8,293 nucleotides of DNA, taken from positions 1 through 8,293 of the forward strand of contig DUCL01000014.1 of the NCBI GenBank assembly GCA_012959845.1. Direction: 5' to 3'. The notes under the pieces were generated by a model. That model was not told the origin of the DNA. It made no database searches and was given only the letters and a program-made list of their open reading frames with translations. A program made the position numbers and the translations under genes. Of the stretch, positions 1 to 6,013 are shown in pieces. Source of the DNA: Candidatus Poseidoniales archaeon. GTDB lineage: Archaea; Thermoplasmatota; Poseidoniia; Poseidoniales; Poseidoniaceae. Every line of letters starts with the position of its first letter. The stretch's first letter is position 1.

Positions 1-1
1 G

Positions 2-121
2 AAAGAAGCAGATTCATATCATCATAAGTTCATTCTTGCCTTGAATGTGGAAAAAAATTGCAAAGATATGCTTAGGGCTATTAAGAGTGAAGGTGGTGAA
101 GCAGTTGACAATACAGCATGA
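2..121 (+). CDS. 3' end of an unrecognised protein-coding gene (partial)
   Basis: The frame is open from the left edge and ends at a TGA (119-121), giving the last 39 residues of a protein that begins outside the window. The tail is hydrophilic and rich in Lys and Glu; it contains HHKFILALNVEKNCKDM and ends in GGEAVDNTA. The pattern (a short beta-like stretch FILALNV, then a helix, then GGEAV) would fit the end of a small alpha/beta domain, but I do not recognise the family. The 44-nt gap to the HNH gene on the same strand makes co-transcription possible. That this is a real gene end is inferred from the open frame, sensible composition and spacing; 40 open codons alone are weak proof. Confidence 0.5.
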   Translation, partial: KEADSYHHKFILALNVEKNCKDMLRAIKSEGGEAVDNTA

Positions 122-165
122 GTCATTAGTTTTTACAGGCCACCCTAACAATAGAGAGTGATTAA

Positions 166-1794
166 ATGAACGCTGAACTCATTAAAAATTATTCACCCCG
201 AATCCAGGATGCGGTTGATTATATCGAAGGGCGGCGAAATCGCTCACCTAAACGACAGTGGACTCCTGAGCAACGGAAACAATGGATACTTAGATCACTT
301 GAATGCCCTCTTTGCAATGAAAAGTATTCTAAAACCAATCCTCTTACGAAAGAACACATTCACCCAACATTTCTTGGAGGCTATGAGCGAGAAACAAATA
401 TCATTCCTCTTTGCGAAAAGTGTAATTTCGCCCGCAATACTGTGATGATAGCAGCATTAGGTACAACCAAAATCGACGATATCAGGAATCGCTGGCCAGC
501 AATCAAACCATCTATTCAGATATTCATTATTTGGTGTCATGCATCAATTAACGGCGATGAAGATGCTCTGAATCAATGTTCTGCCCTTAATTCGGCATTC
601 TCACAAGAAAGAAAAATCAAGTTTCCATTTTCATTCAACGAATCTCAAACCCCGACTTCACCCAAAGAGAAATTGAGTTTGTGGAAGCGAGCAGAAAAAG
701 TTGGCAGAAACGCCATGAAGTCAGCCTCTGGATCAATTAAATCTCTAAAATCAGCAACAAAAAATCACCAAGAGGTAATTGGATTATCGGAGAAAATCGT
801 GCTTCAATGTCAAGGGCAAGGATGTGAGCAACAACTTCGCATACCTAGTGATCACACAGGGAACTTTCGATGCCCAAAATGCAAACACGAACATCTAGGA
901 ACAGATTCTTCACCATCCACCTCCAAAACATCAAATGCTAAGATCAAAATGAGCACTTCGAAGAATACACCTTTCAAGGAAAAAAATGTATCTAAGAAAT
1001 CGAAAAGCAAAACCAAATTGGCAATTGAAGGATTTTCAACTGCAAGTCGTTCTGGGAGACCGAGTTTGGCAATGCCCGCGGATAATCGGAAGGTTTGCGA
1101 TATGCTTGTTTTTATTGAATCCAAGCGAAATATTTGCAATAATTGGGTTGAATTAAAAGAATTGATGATTGCAAGTAAATTTGATTCAAAGACTAGAACA
1201 AGTCCGGTTCACTTTATTTATCAAAACAGTGTCGACCAAGAGGGGGATGAAATTGATTGGAGCAAAATAGAAGAGCCACAAGTAATGGTCGAATTAATGC
1301 AGAAAAAAGCACTTCAATTGTTTTCCCAAAGAGAATCATTAATAATATACAACTCTGATGAAAATAGACAGAAGATAAAGGATTATTTCAACGAGATAAA
1401 AGAAATGTTGTCGATAATAGAAGTAAAGAACACGCCTAAGGAATTGAACAATAATTCTCCACAGAAACAAGAACAAGAAGAGCCTCCAGTTGTGGAAATA
1501 AATGCTGAAAAAGAACTTCAAAAAGAGATACCTTCTCATAAGATTGTAGCATTCCGAACCAAAATATTAGAATTTCTCAATTCCGAAAAAGGCCCCGTAA
1601 ATCTTCAACAAATTAACAAAAAAATATTAATTTATATGAAATCTATTGGTTTTAATTCTAATCATGTTACTGAATTTCTCAAATTATTTGATATGCCAAG
1701 AGGATTGAAAAAAGCTATTGAAAAACACATGGGTGAAGAAGTAATTATTACAGGAAAACATCCAAAATTCATTATCCAAAAGAAAGTCTCTTAA
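166..1794 (+). CDS. HNH nuclease-type protein with an added zinc ribbon, 542 aa
   Basis: Probable nucleic-acid-cutting or binding protein. Residues 47-91 form an HNH module: C47-P-L-C50, then TKEHIHP (61-67) with the histidine pair H64/H66, then NIIPLCEKCN (78-87) with C83/C86 and R90. The two CxxC pairs would hold a structural zinc and H64/H66 plus N87 would form the metal site. A second zinc ribbon lies at 215-239 (C215-x4-C220 and C236-P-K-C239, with LRIP and GNFRC between). A Lys/Ser-rich low-complexity linker (about 240-295) leads to two unrecognised segments, about 305-405 and 455-542; the last looks helical and basic and could be a winged-helix-like domain. The ATG at 166 is preceded by GTGA with a 4-nt spacer, as in other genes here. 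Base composition is more A/T-rich than the ribosomal and RNA genes to the right, especially beyond 1300, hinting at transfer. The target is unknown; it could be a defence, mobile-element or housekeeping nuclease. Confidence 0.8.
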   Translation: MNAELIKNYSPRIQDAVDYIEGRRNRSPKRQWTPEQRKQWILRSLECPLCNEKYSKTNPLTKEHIHPTFLGGYERETNIIPLCEKCNFARNTVMIAALGTTKIDDIRNRWPAIKPSIQIFIIWCHASINGDEDALNQCSALNSAFSQERKIKFPFSFNESQTPTSPKEKLSLWKRAEKVGRNAMKSASGSIKSLKSATKNHQEVIGLSEKIVLQCQGQGCEQQLRIPSDHTGNFRCPKCKHEHLGTDSSPSTSKTSNAKIKMSTSKNTPFKEKNVSKKSKSKTKLAIEGFSTASRSGRPSLAMPADNRKVCDMLVFIESKRNICNNWVELKELMIASKFDSKTRTSPVHFIYQNSVDQEGDEIDWSKIEEPQVMVELMQKKALQLFSQRESLIIYNSDENRQKIKDYFNEIKEMLSIIEVKNTPKELNNNSPQKQEQEEPPVVEINAEKELQKEIPSHKIVAFRTKILEFLNSEKGPVNLQQINKKILIYMKSIGFNSNHVTEFLKLFDMPRGLKKAIEKHMGEEVIITGKHPKFIIQKKVS

Positions 1795-1879
1795 TTTGGA
1801 ACTAGGAGCGAAGTTAGAATCAATAGTCGTCCAAGCCCTCATGTTGCGGGGAACACGATAAAATCTGATGCTATCGAAG

Positions 1880-1981
1880 TGGTCCCCGCTCCCAGACTTG
1901 AACTGGGGACACCCTGATGTCTGCTGAGACGTTTGTTTTTACAACTACAGTCAGGTGCTCTACCAACTGAGCTAAGCGAGG
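1880..1981 (-). tRNA. tRNA-Tyr (GTA), with a 26-nt intron and encoded CCA
   Basis: On the minus strand the molecule starts with CCTCGCT (1981-1975), which pairs over seven positions with AGCGGGG, then A73 and CCA (1882-1880). The D arm is GCTC/GAGC, the anticodon stem CCTGA/TCAGG, and the T arm CCCAG-TTCAAGT-CTGGG. The anticodon GTA is at 1948-1946, giving tyrosine. C1-G72 with A73 is the archaeal/eukaryotic tRNA-Tyr identity set. The mature length without the intron is 76 nt including CCA. The intron sits at the canonical 37/38 position and is annotated separately. The gene converges with the HNH gene, with 85 nt between them. Confidence 0.95.
1919..1944 (-). other. tRNA-Tyr intron at position 37/38 with bulge-helix-bulge motif
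   Basis: Removing these 26 nt joins G37 (1945) to A38 (1918) and leaves a seven-base anticodon loop. The borders form a canonical 3-4-3 bulge-helix-bulge. The helix is CTGT (1950-1947) with GCAG (1924-1921), with one T-G wobble. The 3-nt bulges are AG^T on the 5' side and AC^A on the 3' side, each cut after its second base. This is the known substrate shape of archaeal tRNA splicing endonuclease. The outer intron helix is weak (only TG/CA is obvious). Confidence 0.9.
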
Positions 1982-2023
1982 TAATCCGTCGCACTTGCCT
2001 CCACTACTTAACCCCAACCGCAT

Positions 2024-2032
2024 ACATATAAG
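2024..2032 (-). promoter_or_regulatory. TATA-like box for tRNA-Tyr
   Basis: The minus strand reads CTTATATGT here, a fair match to an archaeal TATA box. A start about 25 nt downstream would lie near 2003, leaving a leader of about 20 nt before the tRNA 5' end for RNase P to remove. Assigned from sequence resemblance and spacing only. Confidence 0.5.
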
Positions 2033-2095
2033 CAGATTGAAAGTGCCAAGCAACAAGATAAGTGGCGTCAATTTGACATGGATGCAGCAATCTCT

Positions 2096-2668
2096 CTATT
2101 CGGCTTCATTATTGTTTTGTGATAATATCATCTCGCCAACATCATCCGAATAATCCTTGATATTCTGTATTTCTTGAAATCGCTGCAGTTGCTTTCGCTG
2201 CTTTACGGTCTTAACGAAATAGTAGATTAGAAGAGCGATGACCAAAGAAGGAATCATCATCGCAATTAAGCCGAGAATATGAATAATTAATCTACCACTA
2301 CGCGGGTCAAACATTCCCCCTAAAGGTCCTCTAGCCAATAGCATTGGAGCCATAGTAAGCAATAGAATTGTGAGCGTAATGAAGATTATTTTTGACCAAT
2401 CATTGCTATTTTGTGGTTGGTATAACAACGAGTTATTATTGTGGTCAATTATTAGTGATTTTCGATTTTGAATCAAATTTAGAATCATTAACAGCAGGAG
2501 TGTGGCAATTAAATTCGTAATTAGCCTTTTCTCGTTAACAGAGTTCGGTCGATGCGGCATCTCCTGCCCAGAAGTAAAGAAAAATATCAATCTAACCAGT
2601 TGTAAGATTGCAATAACCGAGGTGATAACAATAGCACTGCGCAATACTAAATCAGTATTTTGTTTCAT
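2096..2668 (-). CDS. four-helix membrane protein, unrecognised, 190 aa
   Basis: Integral membrane protein of unknown function. Four hydrophobic segments are visible: about 11-31, 49-66, 92-111 and 127-152. They are separated by a polar loop (32-48), an Asn/Gln-rich loop (68-90) and a short loop with GPLGGMFDPRSG. The basic helical tail (153-172: KTVKQRKQLQRF) is followed by an acidic end, suggesting a cytoplasmic C-terminus. I see no catalytic or transport motif. The ATG (2668-2666) overlaps the stop of the upstream winged-helix membrane protein as ATGA, so the two are translationally coupled and probably act together, perhaps as sensor and partner. That joint role is inferred. No homologue family is recognised. 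Confidence 0.75.
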   Translation of the reverse strand: MKQNTDLVLRSAIVITSVIAILQLVRLIFFFTSGQEMPHRPNSVNEKRLITNLIATLLLLMILNLIQNRKSLIIDHNNNSLLYQPQNSNDWSKIIFITLTILLLTMAPMLLARGPLGGMFDPRSGRLIIHILGLIAMMIPSLVIALLIYYFVKTVKQRKQLQRFQEIQNIKDYSDDVGEMILSQNNNEAE

Positions 2669-3165
2669 TCAAACCCCTCCGCTAAAACTACTTTTTTACC
2701 CATGCCCTCTCTGATTCGATGAATTTTTTGTGAACTTTCCATCTTCTTCAAAAGTCGACTCATCGTTGAATTGGTCATTTTAGAATCCTTGACCAGTTGA
2801 GCCTGCCAACAAGTACCGTCTCTGTCAAGAAGGTAATTGATAACATATTTTTCACCTTCAGTCAATAAATTTCTTGTAGAATTTTGTTTTGATTGAAAAG
2901 TAGATTGAATTGATTGGATTTCACTATTTGATAAATTTGAAAACGTTACTGGATTGACATGTATCCAAGTTAGAGCAATGCCGATTAATATTCCAATACA
3001 GGTCAAGAAGAGTGAATACAGAATGTAGACAAATGCTTCTGCTTCCACATCACTGTCTAGAGCAAAGGGTAAGGCGAGTAATAAGATTAGCATGAATCCG
3101 GATAAAAGGAGGGTCAAGCGGGCCGGTATATTTGCCCGACCCGCTTGGCCTTCGATACGCTCCAT
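2665..3165 (-). CDS. membrane-anchored winged-helix (MarR/IclR-like) regulator, 166 aa
   Basis: Probable transcription regulator tethered to the membrane. Numbered from the ATG at 3165, two hydrophobic helices lie at about 16-36 and 46-68, followed by a Ser/Gln/Asn-rich linker (72-99) and a C-terminal winged helix (100-162). The winged helix starts LTEGEKYVINYLLDRDG, has a recognition-helix region TNSTMSRLLKKMESS, and ends in a basic wing IREGMGKKVVL. This architecture is common in euryarchaea; the helix-turn-helix would face the cytoplasm. The frame is open further upstream to a TTG at 3228, adding 21 hydrophilic residues. I prefer the ATG, but no clear ribosome binding site decides it. The stop overlaps the start of the next gene by ATGA. 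Regulated genes are unknown; autoregulation of this operon is a reasonable guess. Confidence 0.78.
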   Translation of the reverse strand: MERIEGQAGRANIPARLTLLLSGFMLILLLALPFALDSDVEAEAFVYILYSLFLTCIGILIGIALTWIHVNPVTFSNLSNSEIQSIQSTFQSKQNSTRNLLTEGEKYVINYLLDRDGTCWQAQLVKDSKMTNSTMSRLLKKMESSQKIHRIREGMGKKVVLAEGFE

Positions 3166-3290
3166 ATACAACCCTCTTCTCTGATTCTTATTCAAAGTTA
3201 AGTCTTCACGCTCGCTTGATAAGCGCAAAATCGATTAGAGGGTTTAGAGTCAGACCTCATCAATTTATTGAAATAAATATGCACTTGGAT

Positions 3291-3300
3291 TTGTTATAAA
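3291..3300 (-). promoter_or_regulatory. candidate TATA box for the membrane regulator operon
   Basis: The minus strand reads TTTATAACAA, the best TATA-like sequence upstream of the two-gene operon. A second A/T-rich candidate, ATATTTATTT, lies about 20 nt downstream at 3281-3272. Either would give a leader of roughly 80-105 nt to the ATG at 3165, or a much shorter one if the TTG at 3228 is used. Confidence 0.3.
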
Positions 3301-3354
3301 GAACCCTTCAATAAATCGTTGAGGCCATATAATGTTGGACGTTTGAGATTTGCC

Positions 3355-4179
3355 TCACTGCAATAGTCTAGTAAGACTAGATCGCCAGGACATTAGGAAG
3401 TTTCCTTCCATAGCTGAATTTCGTGCCATTGGCTCTGATTCACCGATCAAATCGCTTAATGCTTCAATTTCGACATCTTCTGCGCCATCATGGTCTGCTT
3501 GTTGAGATTGCATTTGCGCCATTCGCTCTGAATTCATGCCGCGCATTTTCATGCCACGCTTTCCTTCGTGCTCGCCATGTCCATCTTTGTCGCCATGTCG
3601 TCCGTCTTCACCATGACCACCTGGGCGCTTGCATTCAGTCTTGTCTTCAAGGCAAGCTTCCATCTTCTCTTTACGAGTTTCAAGTCTTTCCTGCATCTTT
3701 GTTAACAATTCTTCACCGACATCACATTCTGCATTATCAATACAGGCCTGAATTATCGCCAGAGTATTGTTGACCTTAGCCAATCTGTTTTGCAAACGCT
3801 CTTCTAATGTGGTGTTATTATCCCTTGCTTCACGCTGTGGGTGTTGTGCGTTTTCTGGGTCTGCTAATACCGTGTTGAGATGAGTTAATTTTTCGTCGAT
3901 GGTAATTGCCATCGCATCCAAATCCTCTTGCTCAACTTCACAGTTTAGATCTGCACTGCATGATTCTAGGGCAGTGTCCAAAGCAGTTAATGCTTCAATT
4001 TTTAGTTCAAGACGTGCTAGTTGTTGTGCTTGCATATCTTCATCGGTGCTCATATCTGCACCGACAGATGATAGTACAGGTGCTGCTGCACCTGAACCCA
4101 TCAACAAGATGATAACCGCCAAGACGGTTATTCCACTTGCGATGTATCGCTTTTTTCGGTTTGTTGTTTTTTGTTCCAT
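3355..4179 (-). CDS. exported or membrane-anchored Cys-pair, His/Met-rich helical protein, 274 aa
   Basis: Unrecognised family. A basic N-terminus (TNRKKRY) and a hydrophobic segment at about 12-35 form a signal peptide or anchor, placing the rest outside the cell. The body is strongly helical and charged. Two similar segments carry paired cysteines with the same spacing: C74-x5-C80 followed by EV, and C146-x5-C152 followed by DV, each after an amphipathic helix containing a K-I/V core. A third pair is C176-x6-C183. Residues 187-215 form a Gly/Asp/Glu/His tract with H189, H195, H201 and H204, then a Lys/Met stretch (GMKMRGM) and more Met/Gln. The cysteine pairs probably form disulfides bracing helical hairpins; the His/Met tract could bind a transition metal. 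Both roles are inferred. The ATG at 4179 is the first residue before the basic signal region. Confidence 0.72.
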   Translation of the reverse strand: MEQKTTNRKKRYIASGITVLAVIILLMGSGAAAPVLSSVGADMSTDEDMQAQQLARLELKIEALTALDTALESCSADLNCEVEQEDLDAMAITIDEKLTHLNTVLADPENAQHPQREARDNNTTLEERLQNRLAKVNNTLAIIQACIDNAECDVGEELLTKMQERLETRKEKMEACLEDKTECKRPGGHGEDGRHGDKDGHGEHEGKRGMKMRGMNSERMAQMQSQQADHDGAEDVEIEALSDLIGESEPMARNSAMEGNFLMSWRSSLTRLLQ

Positions 4180-4238
4180 GTGTGAAACCTAATTTATAAT
4201 AGTCTGCAAAAGCATATCATAATCTGGCCCAAATGTAT

Positions 4239-4264
4239 CAAAATCAATGAAAAGCCCCGCAAAA
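4239..4264 (-). terminator. possible T-tract terminator after the SPOUT methyltransferase
   Basis: On the minus strand three TTTT runs (4264-4261, 4253-4250, 4243-4240) surround GCGGGGC, 60-90 nt past the stop codon. Archaeal RNA polymerase terminates at T-rich tracts without needing a hairpin, so this is a plausible end for the methyltransferase transcript before the next gene on the same strand. Confidence 0.35.
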
Positions 4265-4326
4265 GGTCTCGCGAGTTGATTGCTGGAAATACTCTTCTAT
4301 GGTAATAACTAGTTATATTATTGTGA

Positions 4327-5040
4327 TTATTGATTTTGTTGACGCTGTCTAAGCGCCTCTACTGCAAGGACACTTACTGCAACCTGTAAATTGTAAGAAG
4401 GAACAAATCCATCCATCGGCAAGACTACTATTTCATCAGCCGCATCTTGAACCAATTGACTAACACCAAGTTTTTCGGCACCTACAACCAAGAGCACATC
4501 GCCAGTCATATCGACATCCCAAGGACCGACTTTGCCGGTATCCTCGGCAACGATTATCTTAACTTGATTGGATTTTGCCGCTTCTAAAATCTCCTCGCTA
4601 GTGGAATAAACGACTGGAATAAATCTATCCGCCCTCATGCTGGCCCTGCGAATGGTTCTTCTTTCCTCATGGGTTTTACTGACATTGAGAACTACAGCAT
4701 CCGCTCCAGAAACTTCTGCAGTTCGTATTGCAAATCCGAGGTTTGTAGAATATTCAACTCCATCAAAGAACCAAATAGTTCCGCCTCTTTGCATAACTTC
4801 ATCAAGAGTACCTTCAGTATTTCGCCCGGTTAATGCCAAAGCATCTTGTGCACCATCGTGTGACATTCTCCACAAATCATTTGTTGAGCCTTCTTGCAAG
4901 AGGATCCCCCTCTCTTCACATAGTTGCCTAATTAGAGTCGTATCCTTGTCTCTATCGACCAATACCATGTCCAAGTCTTGTCCATCTTGTAATGCTGATA
5001 GGACTGCATCCCTGCCTGTGACTTGGCCTGCCATGACCAT
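4327..5040 (-). CDS. SPOUT (TrmH/SpoU) RNA 2'-O-ribose methyltransferase, 237 aa
   Basis: Predicted AdoMet-dependent 2'-O-methylation of rRNA or tRNA by a knotted SPOUT enzyme, normally a cytoplasmic dimer. Residues 7-72 resemble the SpoU substrate-binding domain (VTGRDAVLSAL near the start, HDGAQDALAL at its end). The three SpoU motifs follow: motif 1 NLGFAIRTA (100-108, with N100 and R106), motif 2 VVGAEKLGVS (185-194, with E189), and motif 3 LPMDGFVPSYN (207-217) followed by LQVAVSV. Motif 3 reads SYN where SLN is usual. The length fits the TrmH/RlmB class; the exact target nucleotide cannot be read from sequence. The frame is open for 18 codons upstream of this ATG but without ATG, GTG or TTG. 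The gene is divergent from ribosomal protein L15e, consistent with a ribosome-related role. Confidence 0.9.
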   Translation of the reverse strand: MVMAGQVTGRDAVLSALQDGQDLDMVLVDRDKDTTLIRQLCEERGILLQEGSTNDLWRMSHDGAQDALALTGRNTEGTLDEVMQRGGTIWFFDGVEYSTNLGFAIRTAEVSGADAVVLNVSKTHEERRTIRRASMRADRFIPVVYSTSEEILEAAKSNQVKIIVAEDTGKVGPWDVDMTGDVLLVVGAEKLGVSQLVQDAADEIVVLPMDGFVPSYNLQVAVSVLAVEALRQRQQNQ

Positions 5041-5094
5041 CCGTTGTGCAAACTGCTCAAGAGTCTGCTCATTACCAAATATATCTAGAAATGA

Positions 5095-5107
5095 GATAAA
5101 ATAAAAT
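5095..5107 (-). promoter_or_regulatory. TATA-like box for the SPOUT methyltransferase
   Basis: The minus strand reads an A/T-only stretch around ATTTTATTTTAT. A start 25-28 nt downstream would be near 5074, giving a leader of about 34 nt before the ATG at 5040. It lies back-to-back with the L15e promoter. Confidence 0.5.
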
Positions 5108-5152
5108 TAGTGAATAGTGAATATTTGTCCGCTGTAGGGTGTTTGGCGGGTC

Positions 5153-5164
5153 AAAATTATAAAG
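5153..5164 (+). promoter_or_regulatory. TATA box for ribosomal protein L15e
   Basis: AAAATTATAAAG is a good archaeal TATA match, with purine-rich BRE-like bases just before it. A start about 25 nt on, near 5187, gives a transcript leader of roughly 110 nt, unusually long for this kind of genome, where other leaders here appear to be 20-35 nt. Confidence 0.55.
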
Positions 5165-5186
5165 TAATTACATTAACTAAAAGTGG

Positions 5187-5298
5187 ATTATTGGCAACTA
5201 GGACAACGATTAGAGGTATGGCACTCACGTTAACCGCGTGGACAGACTCATAAAGGGGAGTTTGGTCGGCGGGATGCTGAGAAGCGTAGGTGTTCAAC
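5187..5298 (+). promoter_or_regulatory. putative L15e mRNA leader with mini-ORF and hairpins
   Basis: This gene-free stretch is more G/C-rich than a typical A/T-rich promoter. It holds an 11-codon mini-ORF (5218-5253, MALTLTAWTDS) preceded directly by GAGGT. It also holds two short potential hairpins: CACG/CGTG inside the mini-ORF, and AGACTC/GAGTTT around its stop with the loop ATAAAGGG. It could be a regulatory leader such as a ribosomal-protein autoregulation site, but this is inference; the transcript start is only predicted from the TATA box. Confidence 0.35.
5288..5292 (+). promoter_or_regulatory. ribosome binding site deciding the L15e start
   Basis: AGGTG matches the archaeal 16S anti-SD and ends 6 nt before the ATG at 5299. 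An in-frame GTG at 5290 lies within this site, so it cannot be the start. Confidence 0.75.
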
Positions 5299-5901
5299 AT
5301 GTCACAAGGATTGTATCATCATATTCGTGAAACTTGGAAGCGTCCAAATGATGCTCTTCCACACATGTACCGACAGACTCGTATGGCACAATGGCGTCGT
5401 GAGCCGGTCAATTGCCGTATCGAGCGTCCTACTCGTTTAGACGCTGCTCGCAACCGTGGCTACAAAGCAAAGCAAGGTGTTGTAGTTATCAGAACTAGAG
5501 TTCGCCGTGGTGGTCTTCGCAAGAGCAAGATTAACATGAAGCGTAAGCCTTCCAAGATGGGTATGAAGAAAATTACCATGGGTAAGAACATTCAGCGCAT
5601 GGCAGAAGAGCGTGTTGCTCGTCACTTCCCTAATTTAGAAGTTCTAAACTCATATTGGGTTGGACAAGATGGAAAGCACAAGTTCTACGAGGTCATATTG
5701 ATCGATACCGACCACCCAGCAATCATCGCTGACAAGCAACTTGGTGTATTCTCCCGTGCAAATGGAAACAAGTCCCACCGTGGACGTGTTTACCGTGGTA
5801 TGACCTCCGCTGGAAAGCGTGGTCGTGGATTGCACAACAAGGGTAAGGGCGCAGAAAAGCTTCGTCCTTCTCTAAAGGCAAATCTAAACCGTGGAAAGTG
5901 A
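5299..5901 (+). CDS. rpl15e: 50S ribosomal protein L15e, 200 aa
   Basis: Structural protein of the large ribosomal subunit, found in archaea and eukaryotes only. The N-terminus MSQGLYHHIRETWKRP and the following RMAQWRREP, RPTRLDAARNRGYKAKQG and RTRVRRGGLRKSK segments are characteristic of the L15e family, as are VLNSYWVGQDGKHKFYEVI and the basic C-terminal GKRGRGLHNKGKGAEKLRPS. The length is normal for an archaeal L15e. Very high Arg/Lys content fits rRNA binding. The start is set by AGGTG 6 nt upstream. Codon use is more G/C-ending and regular than in the neighbours, as expected for a highly expressed gene. It is divergent from a SPOUT RNA methyltransferase and followed, after 112 nt with a separate promoter, by the PRC-barrel and RNase Z pair. 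Confidence 0.97.
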   Translation: MSQGLYHHIRETWKRPNDALPHMYRQTRMAQWRREPVNCRIERPTRLDAARNRGYKAKQGVVVIRTRVRRGGLRKSKINMKRKPSKMGMKKITMGKNIQRMAEERVARHFPNLEVLNSYWVGQDGKHKFYEVILIDTDHPAIIADKQLGVFSRANGNKSHRGRVYRGMTSAGKRGRGLHNKGKGAEKLRPSLKANLNRGK

Positions 5902-5960
5902 TTTACTCACAATTCATTTTAGCCTCTGATTAATTAAGGCTTGATAAATTGTCGTCGTAT

Positions 5961-5972
5961 GTCTTATTTTAC
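5961..5972 (+). promoter_or_regulatory. TATA-like box for the PRC-barrel/RNase Z operon
   Basis: GTCTTATTTTAC gives a predicted transcript start near 5992. That lies past the first possible start codons (TTG 5987, ATG 5990) and just before the strong AGGTGAT at 6004, so it favours the ATG at 6014. Confidence 0.45.
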
Positions 5973-6003
5973 AATAGGCGGATTTATTGATGGGCTATAC
6001 TAC

Positions 6004-6010
6004 AGGTGAT
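6004..6010 (+). promoter_or_regulatory. ribosome binding site for the PRC-barrel gene
   Basis: AGGTGAT is a full-length match to the archaeal anti-SD. Counting AGGTGA as the core, the spacer to the ATG at 6014 is 4 nt, close to the 5 nt used by the RNase Z gene. It decides for 6014 over the in-frame ATG at 5990. Confidence 0.6.
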
Positions 6011-6013
6011 GAC

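Noticed and set aside
852..1139. Minus-strand open frame of 95 codons
   Set aside because: It lies entirely inside the HNH/zinc-ribbon gene, whose plus-strand frame has clear zinc motifs; there is no promoter or start signal.
1871..2071. Minus-strand open frame of 66 codons
   Set aside because: It runs through the tRNA-Tyr gene and its intron; the tRNA explains the sequence.
3423..4192. Several plus-strand open frames opposite the Cys-pair protein
   Set aside because: They mirror the minus-strand gene and read as His/Leu/Ser/Cys-rich sequence typical of antisense frames; the minus frame has a signal peptide and repeats.
4305..4316. Perfect 12-bp palindrome ATAACTAGTTAT just after the SPOUT stop
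   Set aside because: It is short, A/T-rich and lies between a stop codon and a T-tract; chance occurrence is likely and no second copy was seen.
4637..5104. Plus-strand open frame of 155 codons
   Set aside because: It is antisense to the SPOUT methyltransferase, which carries all three family motifs.
5290..5298. GTG start for L15e, three codons upstream
   Set aside because: The GTG is part of the AGGTG ribosome binding site, and family members start at the MSQGLYHH-type position.
5921..5941. Inverted repeat AGCCT/AGGCT after L15e as a terminator
   Set aside because: There are only five base pairs with an 11-base A/T loop and no T-run after it; archaeal termination does not need such a hairpin.
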